From NCBI GenBank assembly GCA_003280025.1, contig QCGD01000006.1, positions 1 through 64,000 on the forward strand: a stretch of 64,000 bases of DNA. The letters run 5' to 3'. The stretch comes from Prochlorococcus sp. AG-363-P06. Its GTDB lineage: Bacteria > Cyanobacteriota > Cyanobacteriia > PCC-6307 > Cyanobiaceae. Every line of letters begins with the position of its first letter. The stretch's first letter is position 1. The translations under genes and the position numbers were made by a program. This document shows positions 36,870-45,809 of this stretch, one piece after another. The notes beneath the pieces were generated by a model. It did no database searches, was not told the DNA's origin, and saw only the letters and a list, made by a program, of their open reading frames with translations.

Positions 36870-37162
36870 TACTTCTCTAATACACTTTTTACTTTATCTG
36901 AGAATTTTTGTTCTTTATCAATTCTTGTATTTACTTTCATCGTTGTATAAATTCTAGGAGCACCTTTTGAATGAATTTTTTCATGGCACTTTTTAACACA
37001 TTCAAAAACTTTATCCCATTCTCCTTCTATTGCAGTTCCATTCGCCCCTAATTCATAGTTCAGTCCTTCACTTTTTATGACTTCAATACACTCTTTTATG
37101 TAAGGCGATAAAGAAGTTCCAACCCCAATCGGTACTAGGCATAAATCAATACTTACAAACAT
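36869..37162 (-). CDS. MTH1187/YkoF-type thiamine-binding protein
   Basis: 97 residues of the DUF77/thiamine-binding superfamily: a ferredoxin-like fold with LCLVPIGVGTSLSPYIKECIEVI, YELGANGTAIEGEWDKVFECV, HEKIHSKGAPRIYTTMKVNTR and DKVKSVLE. Family members bind thiamine or related pyrimidines and are usually linked to thiamine or HMP transport. Here it is the first gene of the island's minus-strand string. No THI-box riboswitch was seen upstream. An imported vitamin-related cargo gene is plausible. Confidence 0.88.
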   Translation of the reverse strand: MFVSIDLCLVPIGVGTSLSPYIKECIEVIKSEGLNYELGANGTAIEGEWDKVFECVKKCHEKIHSKGAPRIYTTMKVNTRIDKEQKFSDKVKSVLEK

Positions 37163-37284
37163 AATTTAATTACCACTCAGATAAATCTAACTATTAATAT
37201 CTTAAATACTTTTGGAAGGATCAAAAAATTAATGATTGAAAAGTGTTTTGAGTACAGTATCGTCCAATATCTGCAAGTTTTTGG

Positions 37285-37546
37285 TGTTGGTGGGTGTGTT
37301 GGTGGGTATGTACTTAATCGCTCAAAAATAATTCCTATATAGTCCAGTGTCTGCCCATGTTGCTTGTGATGTAATTTCACCCTCTCCGGTTTAATAGGAT
37401 AATTAGCACTTTTAACTTTTTGAGTTCTAATTCAAATTGCAGTGATAGAGAAGAGTTCTAAGAAATATCAATTTCTGAATAGTTAGTTTTTATTTTTATG
37501 AGTGTTGGTGGATGTGTTGGTGGGTATTTTTAATGTGTTGGTGGGT
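37285..37546 (+). repeat. Dispersed G-rich 11-mer repeat (five copies)
   Basis: TGTTGGTGGGT occurs at 37285-37295 and 37297-37307 (12-bp period) and again at 37503-37513 (one G to A), 37515-37525 and 37536-37546. The copies straddle the attR-like site. Clustered GG/GGG tracts in a 30% G+C genome are striking and could fold as two-tetrad G-quadruplexes. Confidence 0.7.
37378..37388 (+). repeat. attR-like repeat of the tRNA-Ser 3' end
   Basis: CACCCTCTCCG, identical to 34812-34822. The bases before (TTT) and after (GTTT) differ from the tRNA context, so the shared core is 11 bp. It restores no tRNA by itself. Confidence 0.7.
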
Positions 37547-37716
37547 ATTTGATTGACGAAATATGGTGTTGCGTGAGTGTACTTTCTTCTCCTTTTCTCA
37601 GTCTGTTTTCGTTCATTCTTGTATATACAATTCTTAAATTAGAGAACCAATATCCAATAAATTTTTCTTTAGCCTCCCATATAAAGTTTAATTTTTTATA
37701 TTAAATAAGTAAAAAT

Positions 37717-37968
37717 TTAGCTTTCCCAGTAGGGGTCTGTAATTAAAGAGACTTTTAATGAACATTTTTTTTTACTTTCAATATTACTTATACAAGCTCT
37801 TACCGTCTCTCCATTTACATCTATTTCACAGGCCCCGCAACTTCCTGTTAGACACCCAGTTGGAATTTCTAAACCTGCTTTTTCTGCAGTAGAGAACCAA
37901 TCATCTCCCTCTAAAGCATATGACTCATTATTGTTTGGCCATATAATTTTAATTTTTGATTCTTTCAA
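37717..37968 (-). CDS. Small 2Fe-2S ferredoxin-like protein
   Basis: 83 residues of beta-grasp ferredoxin type with cluster motif C-x4-C-x2-C-x11-C (GCLTGSCGACEID ... VRACIS). This short final spacing is that of SdhB, CoxS and other 2Fe-2S domains, not of plant-type PetF (over 20 residues). The start overlaps the cobQ stop by 4 bp, so it is probably cotranslated. A redox partner role is likely. The target is unknown. Confidence 0.87.
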   Translation of the reverse strand: MKESKIKIIWPNNNESYALEGDDWFSTAEKAGLEIPTGCLTGSCGACEIDVNGETVRACISNIESKKKCSLKVSLITDPYWES

Positions 37969-39495
37969 TTTAATACTGATTTGATGTTTACATGTTTTGC
38001 AAATTCATTGGCGAGATTATCAATAATGGATTCTCTCTTCATTTTATAAGATCTTGTTTTTTTATCTAATAAGGGTAAACCTTTTCCCTTCCTGATTAAA
38101 TTTATATATTGATCTCGCCATTTGTCATTTTCAAAGATCCCATGAATGTAGGTACCTACAATTATCCCACCTTCATTATTCTCTTTATACCAACCAAGAT
38201 CAAAGTCTTTGAAAATAGGCTTTATTTCTAATGTGTTTTGATTACTATCAAATTCAGTTAAACCATTATGAATCTCAAATCCATTTATTTCAGATTTGCA
38301 TGGCCATAACGATAAAGAATTGATTTGTCGTGTTAATTTTTTTTTAACAAAAGTCGTTTTTAATGGAAGTAATCCAATCCCGTTAATTTTTTGATCTGAA
38401 AAAGTTTCTGAACCTTCCTTAAAAAAAAGGATCTTCAAGAATTGTGCCTAGCATTTGTAGACCACCACAAATTCCAACAATATTGCCTTTATTTTTTGAA
38501 TAATCTCTTATATTTTTTGATAATCCACACTCTTCGAGAAATATTTGATCTTTAATAGTTTGTTTACTTCCAGGAAGAATAAGAAAATCGAATTTATATA
38601 AGTTTTGGGATTTTTTTATCCAATCAATTTTTATGGATTCTTCATTTTCTAAAGGGTCAAAATCTGAAAAATTGCTTATAGATGGCAATCTTATTATTCC
38701 TACATTTATATCAGGGGTTCTGTCGCGAGAATTGTTTTCCAGTAAATCTAGAGAATCTTCTGGAGGGAATTTATCATTTAACCATGGAACAATACCTATA
38801 ACAGGAATTTGAGTTTTACTCTCTATCCATTTCTTTCCTTCTTCAAATAATGAAAGATCTCCTCTAAATCTATTTATAATTATTCCTTTAATAAGTTTTT
38901 TTTCCTCGGGTTTCATTAACTCAAGTGTTCCTATAATTTGAGCAAATACCCCTCCTCTCTCAATATCAGTTACTAAAATACAATTTGCATCAAGATACTT
39001 TGCAACTCTTAAATTAGTAAGATCTCTATGAATTAAGTTCATTTCTACAGGACTTCCAGCACCTTCAATAACTAAGCGGCAATTTGGGTTTTGTTTATAA
39101 ATAGAATTTAAACTTTTTTTTATTACTTCCCATCCAGGAATAAACCACTCCTTATAATAATTTTTTGCTGTAGTGACTCCAATACTTTTTCCAAGATGTA
39201 TTACTTCACTTGTTGAGTTCCCCTGAGGCTTTAGTAGGATTGGATTCATTTCTGAAGAAGGAACAATACCGCAAGCAAAAGCTTGCAGTGCTTGTGAATA
39301 TGCCATCTCTCCTCCATCCCAATCTACCCAGGCGTTGTTACTCATATTTTGCCCTTTAAAAGGAATTGGTTCTTGACCTAGATTTTTAAGAAACCTGCAA
39401 ATTGCTGTAACTGTAATTGATTTACCTGCACCACTAGAAGTACCTAAAACCATTATTGGCTTTTTTATAGGTTGTAACTTCTCTGTAAAGTCCAT
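37965..39495 (-). pseudogene. cobQ: Cobyric acid synthase CobQ, interrupted by a frameshift
   Basis: Two minus-strand frames together give a CobQ of about 508 residues. The first (39495-38419) has the P-loop LGTSSGAGKS, GQNMSNNAWVDWDGGEMAYSQ, and the class I amidotransferase nucleophile region VGICGGLQMLG, then stops after EDPFF. The second (38438-37965) continues with KEGSETFSDQKINGIGLLPL and TYIHGIFEND (catalytic His). The A8 at 38421-38428 (+ strand) lies at the junction; seven restores DPFFKEGSE. CobQ amidates cobyrinic diamide in (pseudo)cobalamin synthesis, which Prochlorococcus needs. That makes sequencing error or slippage likelier than loss. Confidence 0.9.
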
Positions 39496-39561
39496 TCGTA
39501 ATTAATATAAACTTTTAAATTTATAAATTAGTATATTCAACTATAATTCAATAAAAAATTT

Positions 39562-40188
39562 GTGTTAATTCTAGCCTCTGCCTCTAAATCTAGAAAGAAA
39601 TTACTAGAAAGTTCTCAATTCGACTTTATTCAAATTCCAAGTAACCTTGACGAATCAATCATAGAAGAGGAGGATATTTCTAATTTAGCGCTTGAATTAT
39701 CTTTTCAAAAAGCTAATAGTATATCTAATAATATAAAAAAAATAGATTTACAATATGATTTTGATTCTAATTCTTTAGAAATTCTAGGTTGTGACTCAAT
39801 ATTTGAATTTAAAGGTAGAGCTTTTGGAAAACCTACTGATAAAGAAGAAGCATTTAATAGATGGAAAAGAATGTCAGGAGAGTTTGGGGTCTTACATACT
39901 GGCCATACACTTTTGATTTGTAATTATGATATAGCTTCACAGATGCTTACTGTAAAGAAAACAATTAAAAAAACAGTAAGTTCAAGAGTCTATTTTTCTA
40001 AATTAGAAGATTCAGAAATAAAAAAATATGTTGATTCTCTAGAGCCTTTATACTGCGCTGGAGGATTTGCTTTAGAAGGGATTGGAGGTAAATATATAGA
40101 AATGATAGAAGGGTGTTTTAGTAATGTTATGGGATTAAGTTTGCCATGGCTTAGAAATGAATTATTGAAAGAGGTCGTTTCTCAATAA
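39562..40188 (+). CDS. maf: Maf-like nucleoside triphosphate pyrophosphatase
   Basis: 208 residues from GTG 39562 ([15 protein letters not shown]). Key motifs: SASKSR phosphate-binding loop, [23 protein letters not shown], and [16 protein letters not shown] near the C-terminus. Maf proteins hydrolyse modified or canonical NTPs for pool cleaning and influence cell division. A central loop (about residues 60-80) is expanded. The GTG start is the only one upstream of the LASAS motif. Ends 48 bp before the convergent psbC. Confidence 0.92.
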   Translation: MLILASASKSRKKLLESSQFDFIQIPSNLDESIIEEEDISNLALELSFQKANSISNNIKKIDLQYDFDSNSLEILGCDSIFEFKGRAFGKPTDKEEAFNRWKRMSGEFGVLHTGHTLLICNYDIASQMLTVKKTIKKTVSSRVYFSKLEDSEIKKYVDSLEPLYCAGGFALEGIGGKYIEMIEGCFSNVMGLSLPWLRNELLKEVVSQ

Positions 40189-40218
40189 AAAAACCCTACC
40201 TTCCGGCAGGGTTCTTTT
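40187..40218. terminator. Bidirectional terminator between maf and psbC
   Basis: AACCCT-A-CC, loop TTCC, GG-C-AGGGTT (40192-40213), with one mismatch, an A-run before and CTTTT after. Read on the minus strand it gives a T7 tract for psbC, which is the stronger direction. It serves convergent psbC and maf. Confidence 0.88.
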
Positions 40219-40235
40219 ATTAGATTTTTAAGAAA

Positions 40236-41618
40236 TTAATCTAGATCTGGCATCTCTAGAGCTGGTTCAGTCTTTCTATCGATTCCTTTTTCGAAACCGG
40301 CAGCGGCTGCTCTAGCACGACCTGCATGCCAAAGGTGACCAACGAAAGTAAACCATCCTAGGAAGAACTGGGCTGCAGCTAACCATTGTCTTAAGTTAAC
40401 AAAGTTAACAGCATTAGGCTCGGTAATGATTCCACCAACAGAGTTAATAGAAGCGTTAGGAGCATGAGTCATATATTCAGCAGCTCTTCTTACTTGCCAA
40501 GGCTGAATATCATTTTGGATTTTCTCAAGACTCAATCCATTAGGACCTCTAAGAGGCTCTAACCATGGTCCTCTGAAATCCCAAAATCTCATTGTTTCAC
40601 CACCAAATATAATTTCACCAGTAGGAGATCTCATGAGATACTTACCTAATCCTGTTGGACCCATTGTTGTACCAACATTGGCTCCAATTCTTTGGTCTCT
40701 TACTAAGAAAGTAAAGCTTTGCGCTTGTGAAGCTTCAGCATTTGTAGGACCGTAGAATTCTGAAGGATAAGCAGTGTTGTTAAACCAGATGAAAGTTGAT
40801 GCAATGAAACTTGCTACACATATTCCACCAAGCGCATAGCTTAGAAGTCCTTCTCCATTCCAAATGAATGCTCTTCTTGCCCATCCAAAAGGTCTAGTAA
40901 AGATATGGAATATACCACCAAGTATTTCAATTACACCTACATAAACATGTCCTCCAACAATATCTTCAATTGAGTTAACGCCGATTATTGAACCAGCACC
41001 TCCCCATGGAGATCTAAATAGATAACCAAAAATAACTCTTGGATCTAATGTTGGGTTTATTAATCTAACTTCTCCTCCCCCAGGAGCCCAAGTATCATAT
41101 GCACCGCCAATAAAACTCCAGTTTACAGACCATGCTAATGAACCTACTCCTAAAATTATCAAATGATAACCAAGTATGTTTGTCATTTGATTTTTATCTC
41201 TCCAATCAGTAGAGAAGAAAGGAAAATCTTGCTCAAGCTTTTCTGGACCAGCTAGTGAGTGGTAAATCCCACCAAAACCTAGTACTGCTGAAGCGACCAA
41301 ATGAACTACGCCTACCTGAAAGAAAGGCATAATATCAGTTACTTCACCACCAGGTCCTATTCCGTAACCAAACATTGCTACATGTGGCATACAGATTAGA
41401 GCCTGTTCCCACATTGGTTTATCAAATGTAAAATGATTAACCTCAAATAGCATCATTGCTCCTGCCCAGAAAACTATAAGTCCTGCGTGAGCTATGTGAG
41501 CTCCTAATAAGCGACCAGATAAATTGATTAGTCTAGCGTTACCTACATACCAGGCGTAGCCAGTTTCTTCAATACTCTGATTTGGAGCGTTTAATAAGTT
41601 ATTAAAGGGCGTTTCCAC
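40236..41618 (-). CDS. psbC: Photosystem II CP43 protein
   Basis: 460 residues from GTG 41618 ([26 protein letters not shown]), which is the known GTG start inside psbD; the longer frame to 41645 is not used. Six membrane helices with chlorophyll-binding His ([29 protein letters not shown]) and the large lumenal loop carrying RAPNGL-like [12 protein letters not shown] and the E/R residues near the oxygen-evolving cluster ([14 protein letters not shown]). The overlap with psbD is 17 bp, so they are co-translated. The terminator lies just after the stop. Confidence 0.97.
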   Translation of the reverse strand: METPFNNLLNAPNQSIEETGYAWYVGNARLINLSGRLLGAHIAHAGLIVFWAGAMMLFEVNHFTFDKPMWEQALICMPHVAMFGYGIGPGGEVTDIMPFFQVGVVHLVASAVLGFGGIYHSLAGPEKLEQDFPFFSTDWRDKNQMTNILGYHLIILGVGSLAWSVNWSFIGGAYDTWAPGGGEVRLINPTLDPRVIFGYLFRSPWGGAGSIIGVNSIEDIVGGHVYVGVIEILGGIFHIFTRPFGWARRAFIWNGEGLLSYALGGICVASFIASTFIWFNNTAYPSEFYGPTNAEASQAQSFTFLVRDQRIGANVGTTMGPTGLGKYLMRSPTGEIIFGGETMRFWDFRGPWLEPLRGPNGLSLEKIQNDIQPWQVRRAAEYMTHAPNASINSVGGIITEPNAVNFVNLRQWLAAAQFFLGWFTFVGHLWHAGRARAAAAGFEKGIDRKTEPALEMPDLD

Positions 41619-42678
41619 GTGGAAGAACCTCCTCAGGGAATACAAAATTTTCGTGTGGTTGATCCACAGAAGACATCCATGCTCTCATACCTTCATTCAA
41701 AAGAATATTCTTTGTATAGAAAGTTTCAAACTCTGGATCTTCAGCTGCACGGATCTCTTGGCTTACAAAATCATAAGCCCTTAAGTTTAATGCTAGGCCA
41801 ACAATACCAATGGAAGATGTCCACATACCCATAACAGGTACAAAAAGCATCAAGAAATGTAGGAAACGCTTGTTAGAGAAAGCGATACCAAAAATCTGGC
41901 TCCAAAATCTATTCGCTGTAATCATTGAATAGGTTTCTTCTTCTTGTGTTGGGTCAAAAGCTCTAAAAGTTGAACTTTGAACTTTTCCATCTGTATAAAT
42001 ACTTGTATCTTCATACAAAGTATTTTGAACTGTAGCCCCGTGAATTGCACAAAGAAGTGCACCACCAAGAATTCCAGCTACACCCATCATATGGAATGGA
42101 TTTAAAGTGATATTGTGAAAACCCTGAATGAATAGGATATAACGGAAGATTGCTGCAACTCCAAAAGAAGGTGCGAAGAACCAACTATGCTGTCCTAAAG
42201 GATAGATGAGAAAAATACTTGTAAATACTGCAATTACTGCTGAAAAAGCTAAAGCATTGTAAGGTCTAATTCCAACAAGACCAGCAATTTCAAATTGACG
42301 AAGCATAAAACCAATAAGGCCAAACACTCCATGTAATGCAACAAAATTCCAAAGGCCGCCAAGTTGTAGCCATCTTACAAAACTGCCTTGAGCCTCAGGG
42401 CCCCATAAAAACAGAAGACTGTGTCCCATGGCATCTCCAGGGGTACTGACAGCTGCTGTTAAAAAGTTACAACCTTCAAGGTATGAGCTTGCAACTCCAT
42501 GTGTGTACCAAGAGGTAACAAATGTTGTTCCGACGAACCATCCACCAATTGCAAGATATGCACAAGGTAGAAGAAGAAGTCCGGACCAACCAATAAATAC
42601 AAACCGGTCGCGCTTTAACCAATCATCGAGGACATCAAACCAGCCTCTTTGTTGGGCGCTTCCAACTGCGATCGTCAT
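41602..42678 (-). CDS. psbD: Photosystem II D2 protein
   Basis: 358 residues from ATG 42678 ([31 protein letters not shown]). Reaction-centre features: [20 protein letters not shown] and five membrane helices with histidine ligands to P680 and the non-heme iron ([31 protein letters not shown]). An upstream in-frame ATG at 42720 is not the accepted start. psbC follows with overlap. A TATAAAAT element lies about 67 bp upstream. Confidence 0.97.
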   Translation of the reverse strand: MTIAVGSAQQRGWFDVLDDWLKRDRFVFIGWSGLLLLPCAYLAIGGWFVGTTFVTSWYTHGVASSYLEGCNFLTAAVSTPGDAMGHSLLFLWGPEAQGSFVRWLQLGGLWNFVALHGVFGLIGFMLRQFEIAGLVGIRPYNALAFSAVIAVFTSIFLIYPLGQHSWFFAPSFGVAAIFRYILFIQGFHNITLNPFHMMGVAGILGGALLCAIHGATVQNTLYEDTSIYTDGKVQSSTFRAFDPTQEEETYSMITANRFWSQIFGIAFSNKRFLHFLMLFVPVMGMWTSSIGIVGLALNLRAYDFVSQEIRAAEDPEFETFYTKNILLNEGMRAWMSSVDQPHENFVFPEEVLPRGNAL

Positions 42679-42744
42679 GAGAAATCGTTTTAGCTTCGGG
42701 ATACTGAGTGACTGTAACAAACATTCGGAGTATTGTGGGGAAAT

Positions 42745-42752
42745 ATTTTATA
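42745..42752 (-). promoter_or_regulatory. Candidate -10 element of the psbD-psbC operon
   Basis: TATAAAAT on the minus strand, about 67 bp upstream of the psbD ATG, a reasonable leader length. TTTACA is at only 12-14 bp further upstream, so the -35 match is poor. No clear HLR1 pair was found. Confidence 0.35.
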
Positions 42753-42858
42753 TCTGAAATGCCTTGTAAAGCTTTCGTGACTTTTTTCTTAAAAATTAGG
42801 TAGAAATACTCTCTTAATTTGTTAAGTTATTTGAATTAGGATCTTAAAAAAAATAAAA

Positions 42859-43416
42859 ATGGAATCAAATCTTTCTTCTTTCAATAAGATTGAACAAACA
42901 ATTGGTGGTTCAAGAAAAACATCAAATTATATTATCGGTGGAATGTTAACTATTGGTGGTATTGGTTTTCTATTAGCTTCTATATCAAGTTACACGGGAA
43001 TAGATCTACTCCCTTTAGGTAATCCATCATCATTATTATTTGTGCCTCAAGGAATAATTATGGGAGCTTATGGTGTTTTAGCAAATATATTAAATTTTTA
43101 TTTATGGTATTTGGTTTATATAAATTTTGGCTCAGGTATTAATTCTTTTGATAAGACATCTAAATTAGTTGAAATTAAAAGAAAAGGACTTTTTAAAGAT
43201 GTTGAAGTTAAAGTAAATTTTGATGAAATTAAATCTGTAAAATTAGATATCAGTGAGGGATTTAACCCAAGAAGAAGAATTGCATTAGTTCTGAAAGGTA
43301 AAAAAAAGGCACTCCCATTAAGTGGAGCTGGAGAGCTTAAACCATTACTTCAAGTAGAAGAAGAGGGCGCAAGATTAGCTAAATTTTTGAATGTAAATTT
43401 GGAGGGATTAAAATAA
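42859..43416 (+). CDS. ycf4: Photosystem I assembly protein Ycf4
   Basis: 185 residues. Two N-terminal membrane helices (IIGGMLTIGGIGFLLASISSY; FVPQGIIMGAYGVLANILNFYLWYLVY) then a soluble C-terminal domain (SKLVEIKRKGLFKDVEVKVNFDEIKSV, then NPRRRIALVLKGKKKALPLSG). LLPLGNPSSLLFVPQG is the Ycf4 signature. It scaffolds PSI assembly in thylakoids. Divergent from psbD across a 180-bp gap. The stop overlaps the ATA of the next gene. Confidence 0.96.
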   Translation: MESNLSSFNKIEQTIGGSRKTSNYIIGGMLTIGGIGFLLASISSYTGIDLLPLGNPSSLLFVPQGIIMGAYGVLANILNFYLWYLVYINFGSGINSFDKTSKLVEIKRKGLFKDVEVKVNFDEIKSVKLDISEGFNPRRRIALVLKGKKKALPLSGAGELKPLLQVEEEGARLAKFLNVNLEGLK

Positions 43417-44072
43417 AGAATCTTTATTTATCTAAAACTATTTTAATTTTTCAATTAGTTTTTTTTTTAATAATAGGATGTACTTATAAAAAAGTATTTG
43501 ATTCTAAATACTATTGCCAAAGGCTTAAATTTGATTGTCTTAGAAACAATAAGCTGGTTACTTTCAAAACATCTAAAGGTGATTTTGAGGTGAAATTAAA
43601 TGGAGAAGATTATCCTTTGACTGTAACAAACTTTATTAGAAATATAAAAAATAATATCTACAGCAATAAAAAATTTTATAAAACAATAAACCTTACTCAA
43701 GTAAAAGTTATTCATGCAGGTATTAACCCAGAAAATAATTTTTATCAAATAAATAATCAATATCTAAATAAACTTCTTCCTTCAATTCCACTAGAGATAA
43801 GTTTAAGCAAGGAAATAGAGCCGATTTATAAATATCAAATCAAAGATCCTTCTTCTTTTAGATACCTGAAAAATGTTTTTAAAAGAGGTTCAATAGCTAT
43901 GGTGAAAAATGGAGAAATAAATTCATCTGCCACAGAGTTTTTCTTCGTAACAAATAAAATCCCAGAATTAGATGGAAGATATTCAATCTTTGGACAAATT
44001 GTTAAAGGATTGGAGATTTTAGAAAAAATAGATAAAAAAGATTTTATTTATGAAATAAAAATATCAAACTAA
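43413..44072 (+). CDS. Cyclophilin-type peptidyl-prolyl isomerase lipoprotein with a non-standard start
   Basis: About 219 residues. The cyclophilin body begins [27 protein letters not shown] and contains [27 protein letters not shown]. Upstream in frame are a lipoprotein signal, [21 protein letters not shown] followed by C, and [13 protein letters not shown]. No ATG/GTG/TTG precedes this signal. The codon at 43413 is ATA, which with the ycf4 stop forms ATAA where ATGA would be usual. GGAGGG (43401-43406) is a Shine-Dalgarno at proper distance. Calling from the internal GTG at 43590 would drop the signal peptide. It probably acts in the periplasm or lumen. Confidence 0.75.
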   Translation: MKNLYLSKTILIFQLVFFLIIGCTYKKVFDSKYYCQRLKFDCLRNNKLVTFKTSKGDFEVKLNGEDYPLTVTNFIRNIKNNIYSNKKFYKTINLTQVKVIHAGINPENNFYQINNQYLNKLLPSIPLEISLSKEIEPIYKYQIKDPSSFRYLKNVFKRGSIAMVKNGEINSSATEFFFVTNKIPELDGRYSIFGQIVKGLEILEKIDKKDFIYEIKISN

Positions 44073-44593
44073 ATGTCTAAAGAATATTTATTTATTTTTA
44101 ACATCTCAGTATTAACTCCTGAAGAGCGCTTAAGAGCTACTTTGCCGGTTCTCGCAATTTCAAGAATTCCATAAGGTTCAAGTAACTTCTCTAATGCGAC
44201 TAATTTGCCTGGATCTCCAACTACTTCAAGAGTTAAAGCTATATCTGAAACATCTACTACTTTTGCTCTAAATATTTGAACAATATCTAAGATTTTGCTT
44301 CTTGTATCTTCTTTTGATGAAACTTTAAGTAACATTAATTCCCTCTCAACAGCAGCAAGATTTGTAAAATCTACAACCCCAAGAACATTAAATAATTTAT
44401 TAAGTTGCTTGGTCATTTGTTGTAGGGTTTCGTCATCACCCTCAACAACCATAGTTAATCTTGAAATTCCTTTGGCTTCTGCAGGACCTACTGCGAGGCT
44501 GTCTATATTGAATCCTCTTCTAGCAAAAAGACCAGAGATCCTACTCAAAGCCCCTGATTCGTCTTCAACAAGTACTGATAGTGTATGTTTCAT
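44069..44593 (-). CDS. ilvH: Acetolactate synthase small regulatory subunit
   Basis: 174 residues. ACT domain start [32 protein letters not shown], then the C-terminal region ([15 protein letters not shown]). It controls the catalytic IlvB by valine feedback. Length is typical. It starts 3 bp from the hydrolase gene stop on the same strand, and overlaps the PPIase gene by 4 bp in convergent orientation. Confidence 0.96.
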   Translation of the reverse strand: MKHTLSVLVEDESGALSRISGLFARRGFNIDSLAVGPAEAKGISRLTMVVEGDDETLQQMTKQLNKLFNVLGVVDFTNLAAVERELMLLKVSSKEDTRSKILDIVQIFRAKVVDVSDIALTLEVVGDPGKLVALEKLLEPYGILEIARTGKVALKRSSGVNTEMLKINKYSLDI

Positions 44594-44595
44594 AT

Positions 44596-45540
44596 TTAAA
44601 AGGTTTTTAAATCTTTAATCCATTCATAAGATATTTTATTAAATATTGAAGGATCTTCGTCATGTAAACAATGACCTGAGTTGGATATTATTTTTAATTT
44701 TACCCATCTATGGACATTTGCAATCTTTTTACCAAGAAATAAAGGTGTGAAATTATCTTTATCTCCCCAAATTAATAAAAACGGGACTTTTTTTGATATA
44801 GAAAGTTTTCTTAAAAGATAAGATGCTTTTAAATTGTTTCCTCTAGTTGACATACCAATACACATAGCCCTTAAAGATCTGGCTGCAGTATTTCTTAAAA
44901 CTGGTTTTCTAACCATATCAATTAATTCATAATTAATATTATCTTTCTTGAAATAGGCAGCTTTTAATCCTAATTCTATAATGCTTAATTTATTGATTAA
45001 AAATAAAATTAATTTAAACGGTAAAAATATAAAAAATATTTTTATAAATTTATTCTTTAAATTATTTAAAAAGGTATTAACTACTATTTTTTTGGAGTTT
45101 TTCCTAATTTGACATGGGAGAGGAGATGCAACAACAGCCGCAATTTCATTCCTAATAGAGACAGCGCATGTTAAAGAAACTAATGCACCTAGAGAATTCC
45201 CAATTAGAATTACTTTCATAGGATTTTTTGGTCTAATTACCTGTTTAATAAAATCTTTTACTTGATTACACCAAACTCCATTATCCAATTGCTCAATTTC
45301 TTTTATCCCAGGTTGAGCTGAATTCCCAAAGCCTATTAAGTCCATAGAGTAGGTTGCATAATTTCTTTTTACAAAATAATTTACATTCTTTCGCCAATGC
45401 TTGCTAGTTGCTCCAAAACCGTGAAGAAAGATAATTGGATATGTATTTTCTTCTCCTTGAACAGTCCAATAAATTTTGAAACCATTCCAATTCCAATAAT
45501 TATTGTTCTTAATTCCTTTTTCTTTTTGTTTCAAATTCAT
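44596..45540 (-). CDS. Alpha/beta hydrolase
   Basis: 314 residues. Opening [15 protein letters not shown] is the oxyanion HG motif; the nucleophile elbow is [12 protein letters not shown] (G-N-S-L-G); the acid and histidine lie in [16 protein letters not shown] and [13 protein letters not shown]. Proteins of this type in cyanobacteria have been linked to quinone, chlorophyll or lipid handling, but no substrate can be read. It stands 3 bp before ilvH and 113 bp from petM divergent. Confidence 0.9.
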   Translation of the reverse strand: MNLKQKEKGIKNNNYWNWNGFKIYWTVQGEENTYPIIFLHGFGATSKHWRKNVNYFVKRNYATYSMDLIGFGNSAQPGIKEIEQLDNGVWCNQVKDFIKQVIRPKNPMKVILIGNSLGALVSLTCAVSIRNEIAAVVASPLPCQIRKNSKKIVVNTFLNNLKNKFIKIFFIFLPFKLILFLINKLSIIELGLKAAYFKKDNINYELIDMVRKPVLRNTAARSLRAMCIGMSTRGNNLKASYLLRKLSISKKVPFLLIWGDKDNFTPLFLGKKIANVHRWVKLKIISNSGHCLHDEDPSIFNKISYEWIKDLKTF

Positions 45541-45652
45541 ATTTGAAAATTTTTTAAGTTATTTAAAATGATTTAAAGATATTTGCATTATCTATTTTTT
45601 TAACAAAAAAATGTATATTAAAGGTAAATTATAATAATTGATTAACTTTCCC

Positions 45653-45751
45653 ATGGCTAAAGAAATTTTTAGTATTGCTGCTGTTTTTTGGATACTAATA
45701 CCAATTGGTTTAGTTGGTGGCGCCTTATTATTAAAGTTCCAAGGAGATTGA
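45653..45751 (+). CDS. petM: Cytochrome b6-f complex subunit PetM
   Basis: 32 residues, [20 protein letters not shown] continuing [12 protein letters not shown]. One membrane helix spanning most of the protein, matching PetM (subunit 7), one of the small helices at the edge of the b6f dimer in thylakoids. It is too short for routine calling. It lies before ycf39 (58 bp). Confidence 0.95.
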
Positions 45752-45809
45752 TTCTCACGAATGCAATAGAAAGTGAGTTAATGTCTACAGGTTAAGTAAA
45801 TACTTAAGT

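Larger units (their letters stand above)
34812..37388. mobile_element. Small tRNA-Ser-integrated genomic island
   Basis: The 11-bp CACCCTCTCCG at the tRNA-Ser 3' end recurs directly at 37378-37388, delimiting about 2.6 kb. Inside are a serine recombinase, several short coupled genes, a GIY-YIG membrane protein, a thiamine-binding protein and G-rich repeats, all on the minus strand. This agrees with tRNA-targeted islands (tycheposon-like) of Prochlorococcus. Those normally carry tyrosine recombinases, which is absent here, so this may be a satellite or relic. Confidence 0.75.
37163..37716. other. Non-coding stretch with G-rich repeats and attR
   Basis: About 550 bp without a credible gene between the thiamine-binding gene and the 2Fe-2S gene. 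It holds five copies of TGTTGGTGG[GA]T (37285, 37297, 37503, 37515, 37536) and the attR-like 11-mer (37378-37388). A 67-residue frame across 37177-37380 merely reflects the repeats (PPTHPPTP) and is not called. Confidence 0.6.

Noticed and set aside
37177-37380. 67-codon frame with PPTHPPTP
   Set aside because: Composition comes from the G-rich 11-mer repeats. No domain, and it overlaps the attR-like site.
36869-37380. THI-box riboswitch upstream of the thiamine-binding gene
   Set aside because: No CUGAGA/ACCUGA-type core or matching stems were found in the gap.
37285-37546. Possible CRISPR array
   Set aside because: Repeats are only 11 bp, the gaps are 1-200 bp and no spacers or cas genes exist.
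40236-41645. psbC starting at 41645
   Set aside because: The extra residues MYSLRRFFH are out of family. GTG 41618 is the conserved start.
41619-42757. Plus-strand frames in psbD
   Set aside because: They are antisense shadows of a strongly conserved photosystem gene.
44295-44618. 107-codon + strand frame over ilvH
   Set aside because: Shadow of a clear ACT-domain gene.
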